Notes: generated by a model not told the origin, from the letters alone. DNA of 64,000 bases from Pseudomonas sp. KU26590 (GCF_026153515.1 NZ_CP110644.1:1827501-1891500), one strand, 5' to 3'; counted from the stretch's first letter, positions 8,781-18,349 are shown. A program made the numbers and translations.

Positions 8781-9782
8781 TCAGGCCTTGACTCGCGCCG
8801 TCCCGAACAACTGCACCTGCTGCAACTGCCCGTCGCGCTCGATCAGGCGCAACGGTGCGGTGCCGCCGGGCATCACCACTTCCACCAGACCCGCTTGAAC
8901 CCACCCGCAGAACCACGCTGCTGACGCGACCGCGCTGGCGCTTGTGCCCGACGACGCCGTCGGGCCTTCGCCCCGTTCGAACACGCGCGCCGCGATACGG
9001 TTCGGTCCCAGGCGCGCAGCCCATTGCAGATTGACCCCGCCAGGGCAGGGGTCGCCGCTTCCTGATTTGCCGGCGATGAATGCGATGCGGGTCAGGGCAG
9101 CGTACAACTCGGGCTCGTGAAGGTCTTCGAAGCTGGGCAGTTCATCGACATCCGCCACCAGCGTGACGCAGTGCGGATTCCCCACCCTGACGAACACGCT
9201 GGTCTGCCATGCCGGGTGCAAGGCCGCTATGGGCTCGACCCGGTTGGCCTTGCGCCCATTGAGCCTCGCGTTGCTGACACCGGGTCCTGTCGCGCCTACG
9301 GCTTGCCGGCCGAACCCAGGCGCGCCGATGTCCAGCCAGAAGCCGTTCACATCCTCGACTGCTGCCGAGACCGCTTGCGTTGCGACGGGGCTGAGCGAGT
9401 CAGCATTGTCGTGATGAACGCGCAGGGTGAACGGCGCGCTGCCGGTGATAAGTGTTGAGTCGGTCAGTGATTGAGCGAAGATGGTCAGGCCGTTGCCGCT
9501 GCGTTCAGCGAGGGTGCCGTCGGTGTTGACGATCAACAGGTCGAACGGCGCGGTGTCCTGAAAGGGTCCCACCAGAAGACCGTCCGAGCGATGAGATTTG
9601 CTGCAAGGTGGACGCTGGCCTGCGGGCCAGTCACAGATCGCCGTGACCGCCTGGGCGGCCCAGGCTTGGCGGGTGGCGGCGGCTTCTGCCGGTGACTGGG
9701 GCAGGGGGACGCCGAGGGTGCGCAGGGCATCGGGAGCAATCACCGCGTAGATATTGCCGCGAGCGTCGTAGAAGCGAGCCAT
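8781..9782 (-). CDS. Diaminopimelate-epimerase-fold protein with Ser replacing both catalytic Cys
   Basis: A 333-residue two-lobed protein of the DapF superfamily. In each lobe the catalytic loop is recognisable: AERSGNGLTIF around residues 92-102 corresponds to the CGNG loop, and GEGPTASSGTSASA at 271-284 corresponds to the ACGTG loop. Both catalytic cysteines are serine here (S95 and S278). Authentic DapF epimerises LL-diaminopimelate with a Cys/Cys pair, so this protein is unlikely to be the housekeeping enzyme. It may be another isomerase, a dehydratase or a binding protein. It is convergent with the cytosine deaminase gene (7-base gap) and lies downstream of the LysE gene on the same strand. 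Confidence 0.75.
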   Translation of the reverse strand: MARFYDARGNIYAVIAPDALRTLGVPLPQSPAEAAATRQAWAAQAVTAICDWPAGQRPPCSKSHRSDGLLVGPFQDTAPFDLLIVNTDGTLAERSGNGLTIFAQSLTDSTLITGSAPFTLRVHHDNADSLSPVATQAVSAAVEDVNGFWLDIGAPGFGRQAVGATGPGVSNARLNGRKANRVEPIAALHPAWQTSVFVRVGNPHCVTLVADVDELPSFEDLHEPELYAALTRIAFIAGKSGSGDPCPGGVNLQWAARLGPNRIAARVFERGEGPTASSGTSASAVASAAWFCGWVQAGLVEVVMPGGTAPLRLIERDGQLQQVQLFGTARVKA

Positions 9783-9848
9783 GGTCAGTCCGGATCAGGG
9801 AGTCGACGCGCATTAAATCACGCCGACCCACGCGTCGCCGCCAGTGCT

Positions 9849-10451
9849 TCACACCACCAACGTCAACCACGCAGACACCAGCAACAGCACCGCCATCAAC
9901 TGATTGAAGCGCTTCATGCTGTGCGCCGAACGACAGAATTTCGCGGCGCTGACGCCCAGGCAGGCCCAGGCGCTCATGCACGGGATCGACACCAGGAAGA
10001 ACGCCAGCGACAGCCACATCACCCGCAGCATGCGATCGGCGTCGGTCCCCGCGAACACGCTGACCACGGCCAGCGCCATCATCCAGGTTTTCGAGTTGAC
10101 AAGTTGCAGGCTCGCCGCGCCCCACAGGCCCAGGGTCGGGCCGCTGCGGGGTTGCGTCGGGTCGATCGCTTCGGCGGGCGCGCTGAAGATCTGCCACGCC
10201 AGCCAGGTCAGCCAGGCGATGCCGGCCCATGACATCAGCGTTTGCACTTGCCGATGACGGGCCAGCACATCGCCCAGCCCGGTGCCGACCATCAGCACTA
10301 GCAATGCCGCACCGGTGCAGGCCCCGAGGACAATCGGTAGCGTGCGGAGCAGGCCATAACGCGAGCTGTTGGTCAGTACCAGAATGTTGGTCGGGCCGGG
10401 CGTGATGGACGCGACGAAAGCGAACAGCAGAAAGGGCAGGAGGGTTTGCAT
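9849..10451 (-). CDS. LysE/RhtB-family amino acid exporter
   Basis: A 200-residue membrane protein with about six hydrophobic segments and the LysE-family start (PFLLFAFVASITPGPTNILVLTNSSRYG, here in shortened form SITPGPTNILVL). The family exports amino acids or homoserine lactones from the cytoplasm. It is preceded on the same strand by an AraC-type regulator, 54 bases upstream, a common arrangement in which the regulator controls the exporter. The substrate is not deducible. Confidence 0.87.
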   Translation of the reverse strand: MQTLLPFLLFAFVASITPGPTNILVLTNSSRYGLLRTLPIVLGACTGAALLVLMVGTGLGDVLARHRQVQTLMSWAGIAWLTWLAWQIFSAPAEAIDPTQPRSGPTLGLWGAASLQLVNSKTWMMALAVVSVFAGTDADRMLRVMWLSLAFFLVSIPCMSAWACLGVSAAKFCRSAHSMKRFNQLMAVLLLVSAWLTLVV

Positions 10452-10505
10452 AAGGCCACTCGGCGGTCATTGGTCGTGGAGCAATGATCGGCGCGCGGTG
10501 GGCGG

Positions 10506-11342
10506 TCAGTCTGGAACGTTTGAGCAGCGTCGGCGGTAGTCGGCCGGGGTCATGCGATAGGCGCGCTGGAACCAGCGGCCCAGATGGCTTTGATCGGCGA
10601 AACCCAGGGTCGCCGCGACGCTGACAGGCGCCTCGCCCCGCGCCAGCAGATGCCGGGCGCGGGTCAGGCGCAGTTGTATCAGGTAGGCATGGGGCGCCAG
10701 GCCGAATGCGGCCTTGAACGCGCGGCTCAGGCGGAAACGGTCAACGCCCGTCACCTGCGCCAGATCGTCCAGGCCGATGTCCTGATGCAAGTGGCTGTGT
10801 AAGTAATCACGTGCCCGTTGCGCCACCAGTGGCAGGCGTGGATCAGGGCTGATCAGGGTGCGCCAGCGCAAATGGCTGGTGAGGTTGGCGAGCAGGTGAT
10901 CCAGGGCGGTCTGGCGGACGATGCGCAGTTCGTCGTGGTGCATCGCTTCGAAGGCGTTGGCGGTGGCGATGGCCAGACGCGGGTCTTGCGCCAGCGTGGC
11001 TGCGAAGCTCAATTGGGCGTTGTCCGGCGCGTCTTCAAACTGCGCGCGCAACTCCCGGTCCAGCCAGCGCGGGTCCAGGTACAACGTGCGGTAGGTGAAG
11101 CCGCCTGCTTCCGGGGCAGTGCCGTCGTGGATGTCGCCCGGTTCGAGCAGGAACACCTTGCCCGGCGTGCTGTTGTGCTGCTGTCGACGGCAATTGAATT
11201 GCTGCAGGCCCTGTTCGGTGATGCCCACCAGATAACTGTCGTGCCAGTGCGGATCGTAGGCATGGCCCTCGAAATGCGCGCGCACTGTCTCGATGCCGGA
11301 CGTGGCGTCCTGCTTGAGCTCGATCCAGTTGCGGTCGGACAT
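10506..11342 (-). CDS. AraC-family transcriptional regulator
   Basis: A 278-residue regulator. It has an N-terminal cupin sensor domain (HAHFEGHAYDPHWHDSYLVG pattern, residues ~15-160) and a C-terminal double helix-turn-helix (IGLDDLAQVTGVDRFRLSRAF and ATLGFADQSHLGRWFQRAYR). The likely role is sensing a small amphipathic or amino acid ligand and activating the adjacent LysE exporter gene. The ATG at 11342 (MSDRNWIELKQ) is preferred: an in-frame upstream extension exists but is Arg/Pro-rich, low-complexity sequence without family similarity. Confidence 0.87.
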   Translation of the reverse strand: MSDRNWIELKQDATSGIETVRAHFEGHAYDPHWHDSYLVGITEQGLQQFNCRRQQHNSTPGKVFLLEPGDIHDGTAPEAGGFTYRTLYLDPRWLDRELRAQFEDAPDNAQLSFAATLAQDPRLAIATANAFEAMHHDELRIVRQTALDHLLANLTSHLRWRTLISPDPRLPLVAQRARDYLHSHLHQDIGLDDLAQVTGVDRFRLSRAFKAAFGLAPHAYLIQLRLTRARHLLARGEAPVSVAATLGFADQSHLGRWFQRAYRMTPADYRRRCSNVPD

Positions 11343-11508
11343 CGCGGGCCTCGATGATTGGGCGGTGCGGGTTGGGCGTCCAGGGCGGTGCGGGTGGGCA
11401 GTCAGTCTCGGCCACCGTATCGCGCAGCTTACGGCAGGTCTGGAAGATTTGTGCAGCAGGCGACGAGGTGTTGAGTCCTGCCTCCGCATGTCGCCTTGCC
11501 ACGCATTT

Positions 11509-11596
11509 GTAGGAGCGCGCTTGCCCGCGAATGCAGTGTGTCTGTGACGAAGATGCAATCTGACCCAACGCCTTCGCGGGCAAGCGCGCTCCTACA
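11509..11596. repeat. Inverted REP pair, GTAGGAGCGCGCTTGCCCGC class
   Basis: Two inverted copies of GTAGGAGCGCGCTTGCCCGC flank a ~35-base spacer between the AraC gene and the next gene. The rest of 11343-11777 shows no convincing coding sequence. Confidence 0.85.
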
Positions 11597-11777
11597 TTGG
11601 ATTGCGTGAACCCACACCATTGCGTCGCCTGTCCAGGGCGTCTGTTCGACATGCCCGCCGACTACTCTTGTTACAAAGCGAAAGGTCCTACACGTTGCTC
11701 ATCCACCATGACGGCGCGAACCTACGCGCTCGAACGCCATCAAAGACCGGAATCGTTACCCATCCCGCAGAAGGTAA

Positions 11778-12122
11778 ATGATGAACCCTTTTCCGCGACG
11801 CCTCGCCGTCGTCTTGCTCGGCGCCTGGTTGTCCGCCGGGCTGGCGCAGGCCGATGATCACACCGCGCACTTGCCGCCGCTTCTGGCGGCCGCCGGTTAT
11901 CCGAGCCGCTCGATCAACGTCCCCGACAACGGCGCCGTTCGCCGCGCCAACCCCAACAGCCGTCAGGGCACCGATTCCATTGCGCCCCGTGTCGGTGGCC
12001 CGAATCTCGGCCCGACCCAGACACGGCCGCCCACCCTTGAAAACGGTGGCATCGGCAACGGCTATCCAACCCGGCAGCAACCCGCTCGGCCTTCCGGCGA
12101 TACCGAACGCCGCAGCAACTGA
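11778..12122 (+). CDS. Small exported protein of unknown function
   Basis: A 114-residue protein with an N-terminal signal peptide (RRLAVVLLGAWLSAGLAQA, cut before DDHTA). The mature region of about 90 residues is rich in Pro, Gly, Asn and Arg (NGAVRRANPNSRQGTDS, PTLENGGIGNGYPTRQQ) and looks disordered. I do not recognise a family. It sits 41 bases before the PQQ sugar dehydrogenase on the same strand and may be cotranscribed. An AAGGTAA ribosome site precedes two adjacent ATG codons. Confidence 0.6.
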   Translation: MMNPFPRRLAVVLLGAWLSAGLAQADDHTAHLPPLLAAAGYPSRSINVPDNGAVRRANPNSRQGTDSIAPRVGGPNLGPTQTRPPTLENGGIGNGYPTRQQPARPSGDTERRSN

Positions 12123-12163
12123 AACTATTGCCAGCCTCTCTTCCCATTCAGAAGGAATCGCCT

Positions 12164-13345
12164 ATGTTGCGTGCCACCCCTTTTCACAAGATCGCCCTGC
12201 GCAAAACCTTGCTGGCGACCCTGTGTGCCTCCGCGTTACTAGGCTTCTCCGTGCAAGCGACGGCTGCGACTTACCAGAGCGAAAGCGGCACGCTGACAGT
12301 CGATGAGGTCGTCGGTGGGTTGCAGCATCCGTGGGCCGTGGCGTTTCTGCCGGACTCCCAAGGCATGCTGGTCACCGAGCGCACCGGCAACCTGCGCCGG
12401 GTAACGCCTGACGGCAAACTGTCGGCGCCGATCTCCGGCGTGCCGAAGGTCTGGGTGCAAGGGCAGGGCGGTTTGCTGGATGTCGAACTGTCGCCGGATT
12501 TCGCCAAAGACCGCATGGTTTACCTGACCTACTCCGAGGCCGCGAGCGACGGAAAAACCGGCGGCACGGCGGCGGGGCGCGCAAGGCTTTCGGAAGACAT
12601 GACAAAGCTGGAAGGCTTCACCCGCATCTTCCAGCAGCAGCCGAAACTATCGGTAGGCAACCACTTCGGTTCGCGCATCGTCTTTGATCGCGACGGTTAC
12701 ATGTTCATCGCACTGGGCGAAAACAACGACCGGGCCACGGCTCAAGACCTCGACAAACTGCAGGGCAAGGTCGTGCGCCTGTACCCCGACGGCACCGTGC
12801 CCAAGGACAACCCCTTTGTCGGCCAGCAAAACGTGCGCCCGGAAATCTGGAGCTACGGTCACCGCAATCAACAGGGCGCCGCGCTCAATCCCTGGACCGG
12901 CACGCTGTGGACCAACGAGCACGGCCCACGTGGCGGGGACGAAATCAACATCATCGAACGCGCCGCCAACTATGGCTGGCCGATCTCGACCTTCGGCATC
13001 GACTACAGCGGCGAGCCCATTTCCGAGTCAAAGGGCAAGATAGTCGAGGGCGTGAAAAACCCGTTCCACGTGTGGGAGAAATCCCCGGGCGTCAGCGGCA
13101 TGGCGTTCTACGACTCAAGCACGTTCAAGGCGTGGGACCACAACGTCTTCATCGGCGCTCTGGCGTCGGAAGAGCTGATTCGCCTGGAGCTGAAGGACGA
13201 CAAGGTGGTGCACGAAGAGCGCTTGCTCGGTGAGCTCAAGTCCCGCATTCGCGATGTGCGGCAGGGGCCGGATGGGTATGTGTATGTGCTGACGGACGAG
13301 GATAACGGAAAGCTGTTGAAGGTCGGGTTGAAGGTGGAGCAATAG
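12164..13345 (+). CDS. PQQ-dependent soluble aldose sugar dehydrogenase (YliI/Asd-like)
   Basis: A 393-residue periplasmic six-bladed beta-propeller of the soluble glucose/aldose dehydrogenase family. The signal peptide ends with GFSVQATAA. The family hallmarks are LQHPWAVAFLPD near residue 47, NHFGSRIVFDRDGYMF near 165 (active-site His and Arg region), YGHRNQQGAALNP near 230 and NEHGPRGGDEINI near 253 (PQQ and calcium contacts). It likely oxidises aldoses at C1 with PQQ as cofactor. The ATG at 12164 has AAGGA at good spacing; the upstream in-frame start at 12128 does not. Confidence 0.9.
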   Translation: MLRATPFHKIALRKTLLATLCASALLGFSVQATAATYQSESGTLTVDEVVGGLQHPWAVAFLPDSQGMLVTERTGNLRRVTPDGKLSAPISGVPKVWVQGQGGLLDVELSPDFAKDRMVYLTYSEAASDGKTGGTAAGRARLSEDMTKLEGFTRIFQQQPKLSVGNHFGSRIVFDRDGYMFIALGENNDRATAQDLDKLQGKVVRLYPDGTVPKDNPFVGQQNVRPEIWSYGHRNQQGAALNPWTGTLWTNEHGPRGGDEINIIERAANYGWPISTFGIDYSGEPISESKGKIVEGVKNPFHVWEKSPGVSGMAFYDSSTFKAWDHNVFIGALASEELIRLELKDDKVVHEERLLGELKSRIRDVRQGPDGYVYVLTDEDNGKLLKVGLKVEQ

Positions 13346-13389
13346 GCTCGCTTTGAAACGGTCACCCCAATGCCTTGTTAACTGCAGCG

Positions 13390-13887
13390 GTGGGACCGGC
13401 TTCAGCCGGGAAGGGGCTGGCACATCCGACGCATTTGTTTGGTCAGTGCCACAGCCTTCCCGGCTGAAGCCGGTCCCACAAAAGCTCGCCTGATTCGAAA
13501 TTGCTATGTCGGCCAGAAAGGGATGTAGGACCGGCTTCAGCCGGGAAGGGGCTGGCACATCCGACGCATTTGTTTGGTCAGTGCCACAGCCTTCCCGGCT
13601 GAAGCCGGTCCCACAAAAGCTCGTCTGATTCGAAATTGCTATGTCGGCCAGAAAGGGATGTAGGACCGGCTTCAGCCGGGAAGGGGTCGGTACATTCAAC
13701 GCATTTGTTTCGCCAATGCCGCAGTCTTCCCGGCTGAAGCCGGTCCCACAAAAGCTCGTCTCATTCGAAATTGCTATGTCGTCCAGAAAGGGACTGTAGG
13801 ACCGGCTTCAGCCGGGAAGGGGCTGGCACATCCGACGCATTTGTTTGGTCAGTGCCACAGCCTTCCCGGCTGAAGCCGGTCATACAA
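13390..13887. repeat. Four tandem ~136-bp units of inverted REP pairs
   Basis: A unit of about 136 bases is repeated four times with forward REP heads (GACCGGCTTCAGCCGGG) at about 13394, 13530, 13666 and 13799. Each unit holds a forward REP, a ~60-base internal spacer, an inverted REP, and a ~45-base linker (TTCGAAATTGCTATGTCG) that is conserved among copies. The array fills the gap before the TonB receptor gene. Confidence 0.9.
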
Positions 13888-14018
13888 AAGTCACCTGCAC
13901 ACCGAATTCCGCACCAATCCCGGTTGTAAAAACGCCGCGCAGAACGTAAAAGAGGCGCCGCCGAACTGGCCTGCGTTTCTCGTTGCCCGACTGCCCCTCA
14001 CCAGGAATTCACCCGCCG

Positions 14019-16190
14019 ATGATCACCTCGTCCCGTCCCGCTGCCGGTTTCACCCGTCGGTTGTTGCCGCTGAGTATCGCCTTCGCTTCGCCGTGGCTGT
14101 CGGCCCAGGAAGCCGAGCCAGTGACCCTGGACGCGCTGCGGGTGACCGGGGAGCAGGAGTCGATTTATCAGGCGAGCAGCGCGTCGGTGGGCGGCTTCAG
14201 CGAAGCGCCGCTGCGCGATACGCCGGCGTCGATATCGGTGTTTACCGCCGAGCGGCTCAAGGACCAGCAGGCCAGGCTGCTCAGCGATGTCCTGCGCAAT
14301 GACGCCTCGGTGGGCGACAGTTATGCGCCGGTGGGCTATTACGAGAATTTCGTTGTGCGCGGTTTCTCGCTCAACGCAGCCAACAGCTACCGCATCAACG
14401 GGCGCAGCATCACCGGCGAGCAGAACGTGGCGCTGGAAAACAAGGAACAGGTCGAGCTGCTCAAGGGGCTCTCGGGCCTGCAAAGCGGCGTGTCGGAGCC
14501 TGCGGGCGTGATCAATTACAAGACCAAACGCCCGGAAGACGTGCGCTCGGTGACGGTTTCGACCAACGAGCACGGCGAGCGCTACATCGCCACGGACGTC
14601 GGCGGCTGGTTCGGCAGCGAGAAGCAATTCGGCCTGCGCGCCAACTTTGCCCATGAGGACATTCGCTCTTACGTCGAGCACGCCAATGGCCAGCGGGATT
14701 TCGCCTCCCTGGCCTTCGACTGGAACATCAACGACCAGTCCACCCTGCAACTCGACGTCGAATACCAGACCAAAGAACAGCGCTCGGTGCCGGGCTATCA
14801 ACTGCTGGGCGGTACTGAGCTGCCCCATGACGCCTCGCCGCGCAAACTGCTGGGCTATCAGAGCGGCTCCAACCCGGTGGGCATCGACTCGCTGAACATG
14901 ACCGGCCGCTACGAATACCGCCTCAGCGACGACTGGAAAGCCAGCCTCAGCGCATCACGCAGCCGCGTGGTCATCGACGATTACAGCGCGTTCGCCTACG
15001 GCTGCTATTTCCAGAGCGACTGCCCTGCCGAGCCGCTGACCGGGCACTTCACGCCCAGCGGCGGTTACGACATCTACGATTTCCGCAGCCCGGACGACAC
15101 GCGGCGCAACGATGAAGTCGAAGCGTCGATGACCGGTCTGTTCGACACCGGCTCGCTCAAGCATGAGCTGACCTTCGGCACCAGTGCGTTCCGGCGCACG
15201 GTCGACACCCGGCCGTATTTCAGCGAATACGTCGGTTCCGGCAACATTCACGAGACGCCGGACACCTTCGCGCCATCGGACCTTTCCGTGGGCCACACCG
15301 AACGGCGCCTGGACAGCCGCCAGTACGGGCTCTTCGCCACCGACCGCATCAGCTTCAACGAACATTGGCAGACGTTGATCGGCGGGCGTGAAGTGAAGCT
15401 CGACGAAAAGGCCTACAACGAGGACGGCAGCGAGAACCGTCACACCGAGCAGTCGATCTTCCTGCCCCAGGCCGCGCTGATCTACAAACCGATCGACAAC
15501 GTTTCGCTCTACACCAGCTACAGCAAAGGGCTGTCTCTGGGCGGCACGGCGTCGGTGTTCGACAGTAATATCGGGGAAATCCTCGCGCCGACGATCTCTC
15601 GTCAACTGGAAGCCGGGGTCAAATACGACTGGCGCCGCATGAGTTTCACCGCTGCCGTATTCCAGACCCGTCAGGCTTATCAGTATTCGAAACCCAACGA
15701 CGACGGCAGCCTGACCTTCGTCCAGCAGGGCCAACAGAAAAACACCGGCGTCGAGCTGAGCGCCAATGGCTACGTGACCTCGAAGCTGCAGATGTCGGCC
15801 AGCGTCGCGGCCATTCGCGCGCGGGTTGAAGACAGCGGCACCGCGGCTTACGAAGATCATCAGGCGATCAACGTGCCCAAGTTCCGCAGCAGCCTGTCAG
15901 CCGATTACGCGCTGCCGATTCAGGGGCTGGCGCTGTTGGGCGGCGTGCAATACAGCGCCAGCAAGTTCGCCAACCGCGAAGGCTCGGTGAAAGTCGATGA
16001 CTACGCTGTATTTAACGCGGGCAGTCGCTACAGCACGAAAATGGAGGGCTACGACACGGTCTTGCGCCTGACCGTCGACAACCTGTTCGACAAGCGCTAC
16101 TGGCGCGACGCAGGCGAATACCTGGGGGACGATTACCTGTTCCTCGGCGCACCACGTACGGCGCGGGTTTCGGCGACGGTGAATTTTTAA
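14019..16190 (+). CDS. TonB-dependent siderophore receptor
   Basis: A 723-residue outer-membrane receptor. It has a signal peptide ending WLSAQ, a TonB-box-like segment (EPVTLDALRVTG), then the plug (TPASISVFTAERLKDQQA, RGFSLNAANSYRINGR, LLKGLSGLQSG, residues ~45-170) and a 22-strand barrel ending in the usual terminal Phe (VSATVNF). It lacks an N-terminal signalling domain, so it is a plain transducer-free receptor. The likely cargo is a ferric siderophore. An MFS transporter gene follows 115 bases downstream. The ATG at 14019 gives a normal signal peptide; the upstream start at 13983 adds 12 unlikely residues. Confidence 0.9.
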   Translation: MITSSRPAAGFTRRLLPLSIAFASPWLSAQEAEPVTLDALRVTGEQESIYQASSASVGGFSEAPLRDTPASISVFTAERLKDQQARLLSDVLRNDASVGDSYAPVGYYENFVVRGFSLNAANSYRINGRSITGEQNVALENKEQVELLKGLSGLQSGVSEPAGVINYKTKRPEDVRSVTVSTNEHGERYIATDVGGWFGSEKQFGLRANFAHEDIRSYVEHANGQRDFASLAFDWNINDQSTLQLDVEYQTKEQRSVPGYQLLGGTELPHDASPRKLLGYQSGSNPVGIDSLNMTGRYEYRLSDDWKASLSASRSRVVIDDYSAFAYGCYFQSDCPAEPLTGHFTPSGGYDIYDFRSPDDTRRNDEVEASMTGLFDTGSLKHELTFGTSAFRRTVDTRPYFSEYVGSGNIHETPDTFAPSDLSVGHTERRLDSRQYGLFATDRISFNEHWQTLIGGREVKLDEKAYNEDGSENRHTEQSIFLPQAALIYKPIDNVSLYTSYSKGLSLGGTASVFDSNIGEILAPTISRQLEAGVKYDWRRMSFTAAVFQTRQAYQYSKPNDDGSLTFVQQGQQKNTGVELSANGYVTSKLQMSASVAAIRARVEDSGTAAYEDHQAINVPKFRSSLSADYALPIQGLALLGGVQYSASKFANREGSVKVDDYAVFNAGSRYSTKMEGYDTVLRLTVDNLFDKRYWRDAGEYLGDDYLFLGAPRTARVSATVNF

Positions 16191-16305
16191 ATCAGCTGCT
16201 GAAACGCGTCAGCCGTCAGCGATCCGCCCGCAAGCCGTCAGCTTTGTTATCCTGCGCGCCTTTGTCGCACCCGAGTGCGTTTCAACCTGTGATTTGGGGT
16301 CTTTC

Positions 16306-17625
16306 ATGACAGCCATTCTTCGACCACGCCCACAACCCATCAGCCGGGGAGACTACAAAACCCTGGGTCTGGCGGCACTGGGTGGGGCGCTGGAAATCTA
16401 CGATTTCATCATCTTCGTATTTTTCGCCCTGACGCTCAGTCAGCTGTTCTTTCCGCCGGAAATGCCCGAGTGGCTGCGCCTGCTGCAAAGCTTCGGCATC
16501 TTCGTCACCGGCTACCTGGCGCGCCCGCTGGGCGGGATTCTGATGGCGCACTTCGCCGACAAACTGGGTCGCAAGCGGGTGTTCAGCCTTAGCATTCTGA
16601 TGATGGCGCTGCCCTGTCTGCTGATCGGCGTGATGCCGACGTACGCCGAAATCGGCTACTGGGCACCGCTGATCCTGTTGGCGCTGCGCATCCTTCAGGG
16701 TGCGGCCGTCGGCGGCGAAGTGCCGAGCGCCTGGGTCTTCGTCGCCGAGCACGCGCCGAAAGGTCATCGCGGTTATGCGTTGGGCCTTCTGCAAGCCGGG
16801 CTGACCTTCGGCTACCTCATTGGTGCACTGACGGCGACCTGGCTGGCGAAAGTGTTCAGCCACGCGGAAATCCTCGATTACGCCTGGCGCATCCCGTTTC
16901 TGCTGGGCGGTGTGTTTGGCGTCATCGGCGTGTGGCTGCGGCGCTGGCTCAGCGAGACGCCAGTGTTCATGGCGATGCATGCTCAACGTGAAGGCATGAC
17001 TGAACTGCCACTGCGCGCTGTCCTACGCCAGCACCGGCAATCTCTGTTGCCGGCGGCGTTGCTGACCTGCGTGCTGACGTCCGCTGTCGTGACGCTGGTG
17101 GTCATCACGCCTACGGTGATGCAGCAGCGCTTCGGCATGAGCCCCAGCGACACCTTCGCCCTGAGCAGCGTCGGCATCGTGTTCCTCAACATCGGCTGCG
17201 TGTTGGCCGGCATGCTGGTCGATCGCATTGGCGCCTGGCGTGGCGTGGTGCTTTACAGCCTGTTGCTGCCCGTCGGCGTCGGCGTGCTTTACGCCAGTCT
17301 GGTCAGTCACTGGCTGCCGTTGAGCCTCGCTTACGCGGTGGCGGGTCTGGCCTGCGGCATTGTCGGCGTCGTGCCTTCGGTCATGGTCGGACTGTTTCCG
17401 GCGAACATTCGCGTCTCCGGCATCTCGTTGACCTACAACATCAGCTACGCGCTGTGGGCAAGCACCACGCCGCTGGCGCTGATCGCCTTGATGCCGTGGA
17501 GCCCGTGGGTGTGCGTCGGCTATTGCGTGATCATGGGCGCGGTCGGTCTGGTGACGGCCCTGTTCTTTGGCCTGCGCAAGGGCATGCAGGTCGATGATCC
17601 GCGGGTGGCACAGGCTGGAAACTGA
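16306..17625 (+). CDS. MFS transporter, metabolite:H+ symporter (ProP-like) family
   Basis: A 439-residue 12-helix major facilitator. The ProP/MHS hallmarks are ALEIYDFIIFVFFA in helix 1, the loop RPLGGILMAHFADKLGRKRVF after helix 2 (shortened here to FADKLGRKR), and GAAVGGEVPSAWVFVAEHAP in helix 4. Family members take up organic acids or osmolytes with protons. It follows the TonB receptor on the same strand, so a role in siderophore or citrate handling is possible but not shown. The ATG at 16306 is the first normal start. Confidence 0.87.
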   Translation: MTAILRPRPQPISRGDYKTLGLAALGGALEIYDFIIFVFFALTLSQLFFPPEMPEWLRLLQSFGIFVTGYLARPLGGILMAHFADKLGRKRVFSLSILMMALPCLLIGVMPTYAEIGYWAPLILLALRILQGAAVGGEVPSAWVFVAEHAPKGHRGYALGLLQAGLTFGYLIGALTATWLAKVFSHAEILDYAWRIPFLLGGVFGVIGVWLRRWLSETPVFMAMHAQREGMTELPLRAVLRQHRQSLLPAALLTCVLTSAVVTLVVITPTVMQQRFGMSPSDTFALSSVGIVFLNIGCVLAGMLVDRIGAWRGVVLYSLLLPVGVGVLYASLVSHWLPLSLAYAVAGLACGIVGVVPSVMVGLFPANIRVSGISLTYNISYALWASTTPLALIALMPWSPWVCVGYCVIMGAVGLVTALFFGLRKGMQVDDPRVAQAGN

Positions 17626-17726
17626 AAGGGCGGGGGCGCCGCAATGGCGTCCCCTCTTATGACTCAATTGCACGGATTCGCAATCCGCTGTATTTGAAAC
17701 GATTGATCCGCTGATTTGTAACAGAT

Positions 17727-17745
17727 GATTGTAATTATCATTTGC
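17727..17745. promoter_or_regulatory. Fur-box-like sequence
   Basis: GATTGTAATTATCATTTGC matches the 19-base Fur consensus at 13 positions by eye. It lies in an AT-rich 393-base gap (17626-18018) that holds no protein gene. The nearest downstream gene is the small LuxR-type regulator at 18019. The rest of the gap shows no clear structure. Confidence 0.4.
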
Positions 17746-18018
17746 AGCGTTTATTGTCCCCGTCTATACAACTGAGCCGCTGTTATATATCCACATGACC
17801 CCGCACTGAGGTTGTGCCTGGATAAATGGCCTGCGGGCTCAGTAGGGATGCTTCGCTAATATTTGTAGGAAACTTTACTTATCATTGTTCGGTTATTAAC
17901 CGGGCTTGACTGTGGAAATTCTCTAATGGTTGGAGAGTTATAAATCAATAACAACACTGTTACGGCCAGGGCTGATTTAACGCCGGGGTCGGCAAGTCGC
18001 GGAGACTGTTGAGGGCCA

Positions 18019-18291
18019 ATGATAGAAGAGCAGCGCAAGCGTAAACCACAGAAAAAAGCCACCCCCAGAGAGCAGGAAGTCCTTCATTTAGTGCTCCAGG
18101 GGCACACCAACAAGGCGATCGCCCAGCGGCTGGGGATCAGCGATTACACGGCTCGCGACCATGTGTCGGCCTTGCTCAGGAAGAACGAAGTCAACAATCG
18201 CGCGCAGCTCATCGCTCTGCACGTTTCGGCACCACGCAAGAAAAAACTGGCAGCACCCCTACATCTGACGGATTGTTACGCCGAGCGGTAA
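18019..18291 (+). CDS. Small stand-alone LuxR/GerE-type DNA-binding protein
   Basis: A 90-residue protein consisting almost only of a GerE helix-turn-helix (TPREQEVLHLVLQGHTNKAIAQRLG followed by SDYTARDHVSALLRK, residues ~15-60), flanked by lysine-rich ends. There is no receiver or ligand-binding domain, so activity must be set by expression level or a partner. GAGG precedes the ATG. The next gene is an unknown 239-residue protein in the same orientation, 189 bases away. Confidence 0.8.
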   Translation: MIEEQRKRKPQKKATPREQEVLHLVLQGHTNKAIAQRLGISDYTARDHVSALLRKNEVNNRAQLIALHVSAPRKKKLAAPLHLTDCYAER

Positions 18292-18329
18292 GTGCATAAT
18301 TAACTCGATTTAATGACTGCACTTTTAAA

Positions 18330-18349
18330 GCCGTCGTCGGCCCTTTTTT
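18330..18349 (+). terminator. Weak intrinsic terminator candidate
   Basis: A short GCCG/CGGC stem (18330-18341) followed by CC and six T lies 39 bases after the small LuxR gene. The stem is only 4 bp, so confidence is low. Confidence 0.35.

Noticed and set aside
13888..14018. Fur box before the TonB receptor
   Set aside because: No sequence close to the Fur consensus was found in the receptor's upstream region.
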